A DNA stretch of 64,000 bases. Origin: Candidatus Obscuribacterales bacterium. GTDB lineage: Bacteria; Cyanobacteriota; Vampirovibrionia; Obscuribacterales; Obscuribacteraceae. Both the position numbers and the translations under genes were made by a program. The notes beneath the pieces are model-generated. The model did not search any database. It was not told the DNA's origin and saw only the letters and a list, made by a program, of their open reading frames with translations. Below, one piece after another: positions 9,099 to 16,389 of this stretch; positions within the stretch are counted from its first letter, which is position 1; each line of letters begins with the position of its first letter. The stretch covers positions 44,925 to 108,924 of the forward strand of contig JARLHI010000009.1 of the NCBI GenBank assembly GCA_031292355.1, given 5' to 3'.

Positions 9099-10136
9099 AT
9101 GTTTGCGTTTTTCAAACCGTTGGCTCTGGCATCGCCAGTGAGAAGCAAAATTATTTTGCTTGCTGTGTTGCTTGCTGCCTTCCATTTAGCGTTGTTCATT
9201 GGCGTCATTCTAAACGCACATCAGTATCCTCTTCTTAGTGGTCTTGCAGTTCTCGCTTACGGATTGGGATTGCGTCATGCCGTTGATCCCGATCACATTG
9301 CAGCAATCGACAATACAACTCGCAAATTGATGCAAGATGGTCAGCAGCCCGTGGGGGTAGGATTCTTTTTTGCTTTCGGACATTCATCCATAGTTGTTTT
9401 GATGTGCGCTCTGGTAGCTTTGTCTGCCACATTCGTCAATCGTTACTTGCCTGCATTCAAAGAAACCGGCTCTCTCATTAGCACTAGTGTCTCGTGTTTG
9501 TTTCTATTGACGATTGGCATCATCAATTTAATTGTGCTTGTGCAAACCTGGAAGACTTGGCGCAAACTTGTTCAGGGACAGGTGTTTAGTGAGCAGAGCC
9601 TGGAAGAACATTTGCAGTCTCAGGGTTTGCTGACGAACATTTTGCGCCCGCTCATGAAGGTGATTACAAAAAGCTGGCAGATGTTTGCCATTGGTTTGCT
9701 TTTCGGACTTGGCTTTGATACGGCAAGCGAGGTGGCTTTGCTAAGCCTTTCCGGCACGACAAGCGCATCTGGATTGCCCTTCTGGCAGCTGATGCTGGTG
9801 CCGTTGATATTTGCAGCAGGCATGTCCTTGATTGATACGCTCGATGGCATTCTCATGCTGGGCGCTTATGGCTGGGCGTTTCTCAAGCCTGCGCGCAAGC
9901 TTTATTACAACATGAACATCACTTTTATTTCGGCTGTTGTCGCTTTGTTGATTGGTGGCATTGAAGGTGCGCAAATACTGAGTAGTCACTTTGGTTTCAC
10001 TGGCGGCTTCTGGACGGCAGCCAACAACATCAAAATAGCTGACTGGGGATTTTATATAATCGCTCTGTTTCTCTTGTGCTGGTGCGCATCCGTAGCCTTT
10101 TATAAGCTGCGTAAGCTTGATTCAATGGCGAATTGA
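9099..10136 (+). CDS. Nickel/cobalt transporter, NiCoT (HoxN/NixA) family
   Basis: 345 residues, mostly hydrophobic, with about eight membrane helices. The NiCoT signature HX4DH is present as HAVDPDHIAAIDN (60-72), and later helices carry FFFAFGHSSIVVLMC and GLGFDTASEVALL, the other conserved family motifs. It is a single-component, high-affinity Ni2+/Co2+ permease of the cytoplasmic membrane. No nickel enzyme (urease, hydrogenase) or cobalamin gene is adjacent, so the metal cannot be chosen. It is transcribed alone and converges on the DUF362 gene 21 bases downstream. Confidence 0.93.
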   Translation: MFAFFKPLALASPVRSKIILLAVLLAAFHLALFIGVILNAHQYPLLSGLAVLAYGLGLRHAVDPDHIAAIDNTTRKLMQDGQQPVGVGFFFAFGHSSIVVLMCALVALSATFVNRYLPAFKETGSLISTSVSCLFLLTIGIINLIVLVQTWKTWRKLVQGQVFSEQSLEEHLQSQGLLTNILRPLMKVITKSWQMFAIGLLFGLGFDTASEVALLSLSGTTSASGLPFWQLMLVPLIFAAGMSLIDTLDGILMLGAYGWAFLKPARKLYYNMNITFISAVVALLIGGIEGAQILSSHFGFTGGFWTAANNIKIADWGFYIIALFLLCWCASVAFYKLRKLDSMAN

Positions 10137-10157
10137 TACTGTGTTAAAAGGTTTTGA

Positions 10158-11216
10158 TTAGCTTCCCGAGTTCGCTGATTCGGCAAGCAATTGTTTGTTG
10201 TAATAAGTGATCGGTTTGGTGAAATCACGTTTTACTTCTGCAACCGACGCGCCGTGAACGTCAATGTCTTTTTCGTCGATATTGCCTAACACCTGCCCGG
10301 CTCGGGCAATATAAGTCATTTCTTGTGGCTTGAAATTCATCGCTCGGGCACAAGTGGCGTCGACAGCAGCCAGGTCACATCCCAAAACAACGTATCCTGT
10401 ATCGACGCCGGTGCCGGCGATTGGACCATCACCTTCCATTGCCACAATAGCGTCGACCAAGGCAAACTTTGGTTTGACCAGCTGGTTTATATCGATCACA
10501 CAATTTGGAATGCCGTGTAAATGAAGGGTGTTTTTTGGCCAGCCATATTTTCTACCGGGAAAGGTGCCAAATAGGTTTTTCATCGAGCAGGTCATGCCCA
10601 CCCAGTGATGCGTTTTCATTTTGGGCAAACTGATCACAGCATCGGCTGTGGCGATGGTTTCAGGTAGCCAGACTGGATCTAAACCGCTGAAATTATCTGG
10701 ATTTGCTTTGGCCACTACATCGTCTAGATTCAAGTCGCAAAAAGGAATGCCCATTTTCTCAAGCAATGGACCGATGCCACTTTGCAGAAGAAGAAGTTCG
10801 GTGTCACGCATATGACCTGGACCTTCGGCGACAATGATTTTTTTTGCGCCAAGATAATCAACTAATTCAATTGCTGCCTTGACCATGGCCGGATTGGTTG
10901 TAATCGGGTGCCCGGGCTGTATCTCTACAATGTTTGGTTTGATTACAACCGTTTGACCTTGCAAGCTTGGCAAAGTGGCGAGCTTAATGAAAGGTTTGAT
11001 GTGAGCAAAGATATCTTCTTCGTAACTGGCCACTTTGATGATCGCCACGCTGGAGCGACCTTTGATTTTGCGAGCGAGCTGTGTCGGTGTGGCCTCGCTC
11101 AAGTGCACGGTTCTGTCGTCACTGGCTTTACTGCTGCTGCTGCATCCGCCGAGGGCTAGACCGGCTGCCATCGTTTTCAATATTTCGCGTCGGCCAATAT
11201 TTTCTTTCTTGGACAT
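10158..11216 (-). CDS. DUF362 domain protein, Tat-exported lipoprotein
   Basis: 352 residues. The N-terminus joins a twin-arginine motif (GRREILK, Arg9-Arg10) to a lipobox LGGC (Cys25), so the folded protein is probably exported by Tat and lipidated. The body matches the DUF362 pattern: VVIKPNIVEIQPGHPITTNP, IIVAEGPGHMRDTELLL, VISLPKMKTHHWVGMTCSMK and KNLFGTFPGRKYGW. DUF362 proteins are often linked to iron-sulfur or redox proteins, but the reaction is unknown. I see no Cys cluster for an Fe-S centre here. It is monocistronic between a convergent transporter and the next minus gene. Confidence 0.85.
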   Translation of the reverse strand: MSKKENIGRREILKTMAAGLALGGCSSSSKASDDRTVHLSEATPTQLARKIKGRSSVAIIKVASYEEDIFAHIKPFIKLATLPSLQGQTVVIKPNIVEIQPGHPITTNPAMVKAAIELVDYLGAKKIIVAEGPGHMRDTELLLLQSGIGPLLEKMGIPFCDLNLDDVVAKANPDNFSGLDPVWLPETIATADAVISLPKMKTHHWVGMTCSMKNLFGTFPGRKYGWPKNTLHLHGIPNCVIDINQLVKPKFALVDAIVAMEGDGPIAGTGVDTGYVVLGCDLAAVDATCARAMNFKPQEMTYIARAGQVLGNIDEKDIDVHGASVAEVKRDFTKPITYYNKQLLAESANSGS

Positions 11217-11309
11217 TTAAATGTGCTTCCTGTTTCCAAACTTTCACTCATCATAGCGCATTCAAATTTCCGGTTGAAATGCTCATGGCACCGTCTGTGG
11301 TGAGAGTTC

Positions 11310-12332
11310 TTAATTTCGATGAATCAGATTGATCGCTTGTTGGACCAGGCCATCACCGTTAACAGCGACGGCTGGGGAAATTTCAAAGTAGAGAGCGCCA
11401 TTTGCAAGACCAATGTTGATTGCCCGAGCAAAGTTGGTCGGGCTCGCCTCTTCTGGTGTTGACGAGGGGACTTGGTAGGCGATTCCCGTGCGTTGATTAA
11501 ACGTGGTGAATTGGGCTGCGTTTCGACTGCCAGCAGAACTCAAATCTCTGGAAAACATCCAGCAACCCTGTTTGTGCTTGTTTATCGCGTAAGTCATGAG
11601 TTCGGCGAAAAATTCGGGGTCGCGTGTCGGTCGGCAAATCATTTCACCGCCTGGTGCTGGCACAAATTGACGAGCGGTGGGAAACAATCGGGCGTAAGTG
11701 TCGACCATTTGTTTGCAGGCGAGTAGGTAGCTCGCGCGGTTGTACGCAACAGTGCCTAATCGACCATTCATTGAACCAGTTATGGTGCAGTCTCGCTGCG
11801 GCGCGACCATGCCTACCGCGAAAATATAAGGTGTCATATTCAATGACTTGAAATGCAAGGCCGCTGCTTGCAGAAATTGCGTGTAGGCGTTGAGATAGAC
11901 TCTGTCCCAAGGAACGGCATCAATCACGACTCCTCTGGTAAAGTTGCCGCAGGCAAAGGTCTGTGCTTTGCCGCCCTCTATCAGCCAATCTGGTGGTTTG
12001 GGAGTCGTGACAAGATACAGTGTGACGTACTTCTTATGCTTTGCGGCAGCGCGGATGGCGCCGTCTAACACCGTCCAGCTGTATTTTCCAGGTTGTTTTT
12101 CAATGTTGTACCAAGAAATCGCTATGCCCAGCCCGTCAATGTTTGGCAGCGCTGCGAGACTCTCTATCGTGGACATCGTATTAGCGTCGCAGTCAGCAGT
12201 AACGAATACCAGTCGGCTGCTTGCAGCTGCAGCGATTTGAGTCGAAAACGAGAAGACAGTAGTGAAAGATGTCACAAACAGAACAATTATCTTCAAAATG
12301 TTCCGCTTCGAATTGCTGCTGCCCGTCTGCAT
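11310..12332 (-). CDS. Secreted TIM-barrel protein resembling glycoside hydrolases
   Basis: 340 residues with a cleavable signal peptide (about 1-36, ending AAAASS). The N-terminal third reads like a beta-galactosidase or endoglycanase type (beta/alpha)8 barrel: NIDGLGIAISWYNIEKQPGK, SWTVLDGAIRAAAKHKKYVT, LYLVTTPKPPDWL. Later acidic residues (PGGEMICR, EISPAVAV) could be catalytic, but no canonical NEP motif is evident, so activity is uncertain. Several Cys suggest disulfides. The ATG at 12332 starts divergently from the TPR gene. The substrate is unknown. Confidence 0.6.
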   Translation of the reverse strand: MQTGSSNSKRNILKIIVLFVTSFTTVFSFSTQIAAAASSRLVFVTADCDANTMSTIESLAALPNIDGLGIAISWYNIEKQPGKYSWTVLDGAIRAAAKHKKYVTLYLVTTPKPPDWLIEGGKAQTFACGNFTRGVVIDAVPWDRVYLNAYTQFLQAAALHFKSLNMTPYIFAVGMVAPQRDCTITGSMNGRLGTVAYNRASYLLACKQMVDTYARLFPTARQFVPAPGGEMICRPTRDPEFFAELMTYAINKHKQGCWMFSRDLSSAGSRNAAQFTTFNQRTGIAYQVPSSTPEEASPTNFARAINIGLANGALYFEISPAVAVNGDGLVQQAINLIHRN

Positions 12333-12531
12333 GTTGGTCTCTCCACCGTTGTTGTGTGCGTCATTGGCGCAGTCTGCGCCTCTCTATTCTTGCATGTTGA
12401 ACTCATCAGGAAGGAATTTTCAGTTGCGTATTGCACAATACATTTTGGCGGTCTTATGCCATTTGGCACTGTACAGATCTTCAGCTACCCGGCACACTGG
12501 TAATGGGGTAGGGTGTGCGTTCCAAATTCGT

Positions 12532-13014
12532 ATGACAAGAATCCAGGGCTCTCTGTCGATCAATCGCAATAATTCAGCGGCGAGTTTTAGCGGTAGCGTT
12601 GTGCGACCCGAAGTTTTGCCTTGGCACAGACTAGAGACAAAACAGGCGACTGAAGCCTTTCTGCGACGTTTTAAACCTCCATGTCGTGAAACAACTTCCG
12701 ACAAATTTATATATGAGATTGATTGCGATGCCGAAGAAGTAAAACGCTGGTTTGACGAAGTCGCCTATTCGACGGCCGAACTTTTGCGTGCGGCCGCGAC
12801 ACTTGCCGACCAATCTGGCGACTTAATCCAATCGGAGCGATTGTATTTGCGTCTGCTGAGATTGCTCGAGAAAAAGACCGGTCAAGATAGCACTGAGGTC
12901 GCCGACGTAATGCTCTCGCTGGCCGAGTTGCTGTACAAGGCCGGCAAGGTCGAAGAAGGGCGTCAATATTTCGAATCGATGCAGAAAATCTTGAAAGAAC
13001 AGAAAAATCGATAA
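12532..13014 (+). CDS. TPR-repeat protein
   Basis: 160 residues from the ATG at 12532; the open frame runs back to 12262 but would overlap the divergent secreted-protein gene and encodes no sensible sequence there. The C-terminal ~80 residues contain at least two tetratricopeptide-like helical pairs: LLRAAATLADQSGDLIQSER, LYLRLLRLLEKKTG and LSLAELLYKAGKVEEGRQYF. TPRs mediate protein-protein contacts. The ribosome-binding site is weak, so the start is tentative. No partner gene is evident. Confidence 0.6.
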   Translation: MTRIQGSLSINRNNSAASFSGSVVRPEVLPWHRLETKQATEAFLRRFKPPCRETTSDKFIYEIDCDAEEVKRWFDEVAYSTAELLRAAATLADQSGDLIQSERLYLRLLRLLEKKTGQDSTEVADVMLSLAELLYKAGKVEEGRQYFESMQKILKEQKNR

Positions 13015-13177
13015 AATTTAAACGCTTTTTCGTATTTACCCCATGCTTTTAGGCTCTCACCCCTCTTGTCGTAAATATGAAACGCATATAAAGTGAGTCC
13101 ATCGTGAGATTGCACCGTTGTCGCGGACACCCCAGCAACTCGAGATTCTTCCGTTACACTTTTGACAGGTAAAAATC

Positions 13178-14743
13178 ATGGCTAACGATAGCGTCGATAG
13201 TAATAAAGTCTCTCAGGACCTGGCTGCGCTTAAGGACAAGGACACGTTGCATACAGCCATGAACGACATGCAAGCGTTGAAGGCAAAAGACCATCTGGAT
13301 GATCCAGATGGAAAGAAACAAACATTTCGAAAAGACCTTGATCAAATTACAAAGAGTGTTGATTTGAAGGGGCTTGGTCTCGATGGTTTTCATGTTACGG
13401 GTTACGCAGAAGCAAATACAGATAAAGGTCCTCTGCAACTTTTTCAAGCAACGAAACTTGGTGCAAATCCTGGTGATAAGCCTGCAGTCAAAATTGTTGA
13501 CCAAGACGGCAATTTGTATGACGTGAACGGTACAAAGCTCACAACCACTAAGGATGCTGTGAAGAATGTTTTTGCTGCAGCAGACAACCAAAGTCCTGCA
13601 CCAAAGGACGGCGCGCCAGACCCTGCTAAAATTGCAGATAATGGAGTTCCTCGTACTGATGCGGCTCCGGCACCTGCAGCTGCAGCAGCAGACAATAGTT
13701 TTGGAGCGCACGGTCGCACTTTTGACGTAGGCGCTGATGGTAAGGCTGTCTATACCGCTAAGCACGGTGATACGTACTGGGCGGTAGCCAGAGATTTATT
13801 GACGAAGCCTGATGGTACAAAGCCAAGCAATACAGAGATTGCCAATCAGGTGAAAGCTCTTGCTGCCTTGAATAATAAGAGCGATGCAAACAAACTTATG
13901 GCCGGCGAACCAATCATTCTGCCGATCACACCGCCCGCTCCGCCCCCTCCAGAAGCGCCCGCGCCGGTTCCACCGAAAGATGGAACGGTGCCACCGAAAG
14001 ACGGAACGGTGCCACCGAAAGACGGAGCAGTGCCACCGAAAGACGGAACGGTGCCTCCGAAAGATGGAACAGTGCCACCAAAAGACGCCGCAGCACCTGC
14101 AGCTCCTATCGGCTTCGACATGAAAGCCAACGGCTACGCTCTTAAACCCTATGACGGTGTGTATAACCCACTATCTCCTCTTGGTATGAGTGGCGCTGGT
14201 GTAGACGCTAACCAAGCTACTCTGGCAGGTGATGCGAAGAAGCCGGATGTAAATGGAACTGTGACCACTCAAGAAACTGATATGAATCTCAAAGATGGAC
14301 CTGGCTGGCTTTTAGGTTTTGATCGCACTGGAGTGAAAAATGTCGATGTTAGCGACGGCAATATTCTCAAGTCGCGTGAGACGACTTATGACAGCGCTGT
14401 GTCGATTAAGATGGCTGGAATAAAAGGACAAGGACCGGTCGAGCTACACGGTGTCACCCATATCATGACTACGTTGCAGGCAGACGGCAATTATCACACG
14501 GATGTGACTGCCGGTGATGGTCATCACAATTTTGTCACTGATTCATCTGGCAATGTGCAAAGAACAGTTGATCAAACAGGCAAAGTTGCAGTGCTTGAGG
14601 CACCTTCAGCGGCAGTTCTGGCTTCGCTCGGTTTAGACAACACCACGCCTGTGCAACCGACGGCTGTGGCTGATGCTGGCACTGCTAAAGTGGTAGCGAA
14701 AGACACATCTGCAAACGATACGAGTGCTATAAGTCCTCCATAA
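13178..14743 (+). CDS. LysM-domain protein with a PPKDGTV repeat linker
   Basis: 521 residues, no obvious signal peptide. The N-terminal ~180 residues are unfamiliar. A LysM-like domain lies near 188-250 (YTAKHGDTYWAVARDLL, IANQVKALAALNN, GEPIILP), which in this family binds peptidoglycan or other GlcNAc polymers. A proline linker of six VPPKDGT-type heptads follows (~264-305), then a C-terminal domain of ~210 residues rich in Gly, Thr and Asp with no family I recognise. Secretion by a non-Sec route, or an unusual cytoplasmic role, would need explaining. A strong terminator follows the stop. Confidence 0.65.
   Translation: MANDSVDSNKVSQDLAALKDKDTLHTAMNDMQALKAKDHLDDPDGKKQTFRKDLDQITKSVDLKGLGLDGFHVTGYAEANTDKGPLQLFQATKLGANPGDKPAVKIVDQDGNLYDVNGTKLTTTKDAVKNVFAAADNQSPAPKDGAPDPAKIADNGVPRTDAAPAPAAAAADNSFGAHGRTFDVGADGKAVYTAKHGDTYWAVARDLLTKPDGTKPSNTEIANQVKALAALNNKSDANKLMAGEPIILPITPPAPPPPEAPAPVPPKDGTVPPKDGTVPPKDGAVPPKDGTVPPKDGTVPPKDAAAPAAPIGFDMKANGYALKPYDGVYNPLSPLGMSGAGVDANQATLAGDAKKPDVNGTVTTQETDMNLKDGPGWLLGFDRTGVKNVDVSDGNILKSRETTYDSAVSIKMAGIKGQGPVELHGVTHIMTTLQADGNYHTDVTAGDGHHNFVTDSSGNVQRTVDQTGKVAVLEAPSAAVLASLGLDNTTPVQPTAVADAGTAKVVAKDTSANDTSAISPP
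13967..14092 (+). repeat. Six 21-bp tandem units in the LysM gene
   Basis: In-frame 21-bp units encode VPPKDGT (one unit ends GA, the last AA). Neighbouring copies are almost identical at the DNA level, with only silent changes such as gat/gac and cca/cct. This is a recent, expandable tract forming a rigid proline spacer between LysM and the C-terminal domain. Confidence 0.9.
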
Positions 14744-14763
14744 ATCAAACATCTACGAGTCTG

Positions 14764-14797
14764 AAAAAAAGTGAGCGAAGTATCGCTCACTTTTTTT
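14764..14797. terminator. Bidirectional rho-independent terminator
   Basis: A perfect 8-bp stem GTGAGCGA (14771-14778) and TCGCTCAC (14783-14790) with loop AGTA is flanked by A7 on the left and T7 on the right. It sits between the converging LysM (+) and HAD (-) genes and can serve both. Confidence 0.93.
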
Positions 14798-14865
14798 GTG
14801 TCAAAATTTTCAAATCGAGTATATCTTGTTTTAAATATTTTAGGCAAAGATGCGCCTGTAAAAAT

Positions 14866-15465
14866 CTAAAAATTGATGCCGAGTGTGAGTAGATCTTTTT
14901 TGAGATCATCAATCCCTGTAAATAGAAAGGAGTTTTCGATTCCCGCCGATTTTGCAGCCTCTATGTTTGTTGCTAAGTCATCAAAAAAGGCGATCTCGGT
15001 GCCAGGCAATCCGCTGCGTTTAAGGACTTCTGCGTAAATTTTGTGCTCTGGTTTCTGGGCTCCTATTTCATAAGATAAAATGAGTTCATCAAAGTGGCGA
15101 GCAACGTTGAAATTCGATTGCAAAAATGAATAGTGATTCTCGTTGGTATTTGAAAGAAGATAGAGTGGGCACTGTGCTTTCAAGTTTTCCAGAAGTGTGG
15201 CCATCTCTAGATTCTCACGAAAGGTAAGGTTCCAAATACGAGAAAATTCATCGATGGTTAATGGTTTATTCAATCTATCGCTCAGTTCGCGAACAAAGTG
15301 CTCAGTGCTGATATTACCGCGCTCATATCCAAGCGATGCTAGATGCTTGAGGATTGGCTTGAAGTCAGTGAAGCTGATTCCTGCATGATCGCAGAACCCC
15401 TCGCAGATGGCCATCCACTCAAAGTCGATAAAGACATGACCCATGTCAAAAACAAGCAGTTTCAC
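14866..15465 (-). CDS. HAD-superfamily (subfamily IA) phosphatase
   Basis: 199 residues from the GTG at 15465, which puts the catalytic strand at the extreme N-terminus (KLLVFDMGHVFIDFE) as in YihX-like sugar phosphatases and has AAGG upstream. An ATG at 15522 would add 19 unusual residues. Motif I is DMGHV: the nucleophile Asp7 is kept, while the usual second Asp is Gly, as in YihX/epoxide-hydrolase N-domain relatives. Motif II is LLSNTNENH, motif III a Lys in GAQKPEHKIY, and motif IV FFDDLATNIEAAKSAGI. It likely dephosphorylates a small phosphorylated metabolite in the cytoplasm; the substrate is not predictable. Confidence 0.85.
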   Translation of the reverse strand: MKLLVFDMGHVFIDFEWMAICEGFCDHAGISFTDFKPILKHLASLGYERGNISTEHFVRELSDRLNKPLTIDEFSRIWNLTFRENLEMATLLENLKAQCPLYLLSNTNENHYSFLQSNFNVARHFDELILSYEIGAQKPEHKIYAEVLKRSGLPGTEIAFFDDLATNIEAAKSAGIENSFLFTGIDDLKKDLLTLGINF

Positions 15466-15653
15466 GAAAGCCTTTTTTAAATCGTTAGTGATGCGAAGAA
15501 AGGACTGCTGAAAGAATTTCATGATAACAGGGAAGTGACGTGCAAGGCGAAATTCGTAGGGCGAACTTGGTCGTGTTTTGAGTTCAAACTGTCGTTGTTT
15601 TGAGTCGTTCTGTCAGAAAACGGGCGCGAAATGTCAGAAAAAGGCCAAAAAAA

Positions 15654-15711
15654 AGAGAGATAGACGGAACTGGGACTACGGAAATAGTCTTTAGCGCCGT
15701 CTATCTATCTC
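15654..15711 (-). terminator. Terminator after the HD-domain gene
   Basis: On the minus strand GAGATAGATAGACGG pairs with CCGTCTATCTC around an inner GACTA/TAGTC hairpin, followed by TCTTTTTTTT. It starts about 30 bases after the stop of the 15743-16261 gene. Confidence 0.8.
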
Positions 15712-15742
15712 GGTTTTATTGGATCTATTGAGTCTTCTGTAC

Positions 15743-16261
15743 TCATGCTTTCAAAGCCTCTGCTTGCAGCCCTTTGGCGTAGATCTCATCCAGAGCTGCC
15801 CAGAGACCGGCGGCCCTTTTGTGGCGGCGATTATAGAGATTTCTCCGAAAGTCCGGATACTCGCTATGATACATCGCCGCTTTTTGTCCGTAACGCCAGT
15901 TGTACAAGCGGTCAGCGAGCTTTACAAGGATTTCTTCCAAGTAGCCGACAAGCTGCAAATACAGCTTAGCTTTACGCTCGGCACGGGTCTTGCCTGACGG
16001 GTCGGTGAGCCGCCAAGCCCCACGAATTGAGTCGAGCGGGAATCGCTGCGACTTCATGTGAGCCGGAGTGGCACCCGGGACGTCTTCGAACAAATCGTGA
16101 GAATAAGCCGTCAGCTTGTTCTTGTAAGTGGCGACGCCGAACTCGATCAGAATATCGACTACGCCATCGAGGTGAATGGAAAACGGCTTTCCGTCGTACT
16201 TCTGGTTGCCGTGCATGGAGATGCACCATGCGCGACCTGCTTCAAGGGTGATGTTTGTCAT
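15743..16261 (-). CDS. HD-domain protein resembling small alarmone hydrolases (SpoT/MESH1 type)
   Basis: 172 residues, the size of single-domain MESH1-like hydrolases (~180). The RelA/SpoT hydrolase pattern is visible: H30 in SIHLDGVV, H55-D56 and E59-D60 in SHDLFEDVPGA, and D117 in VKLADRLYNW, followed by YPDFRRNLYN. These residues bind Mn2+ and (p)ppGpp in the family. There is no synthetase, TGS or ACT domain. It may hydrolyse (p)ppGpp or another pyrophosphorylated nucleotide such as NADPH 2'-phosphate. The ATG at 16261 has GGGAG spacing. It is monocistronic with its own terminator. The GC-rich codon use differs from the upstream HAD gene. Confidence 0.75.
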   Translation of the reverse strand: MTNITLEAGRAWCISMHGNQKYDGKPFSIHLDGVVDILIEFGVATYKNKLTAYSHDLFEDVPGATPAHMKSQRFPLDSIRGAWRLTDPSGKTRAERKAKLYLQLVGYLEEILVKLADRLYNWRYGQKAAMYHSEYPDFRRNLYNRRHKRAAGLWAALDEIYAKGLQAEALKA

Positions 16262-16340
16262 GATCGATCTCCCGATCTAAGTGTTGTTAGCTAGAATTCA
16301 CTGAATACCCCGATAGAGTTGACCATTACGGTCGGTTGGG

Positions 16341-16375
16341 AAAAAGAGGAGGCACCATGGGCGATGCCCCCTCTT
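16341..16375 (-). terminator. Terminator after the metalloprotease gene
   Basis: On the minus strand GAGGGGGCA and TGCCTCCTC form the stem around TCGCCCATGG, followed by TTTTT. It begins about 15 bases after the stop of the 16390-18369 gene. Confidence 0.85.
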
Positions 16376-16389
16376 CGGCGGACGTGTGA

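Noticed and set aside
12262..12531. N-terminal extension of the TPR protein
   Set aside because: It would overlap the start of the divergent secreted-protein gene and encode a Cys/His-rich sequence without a plausible signal peptide; the ATG at 12532 is a simpler start.
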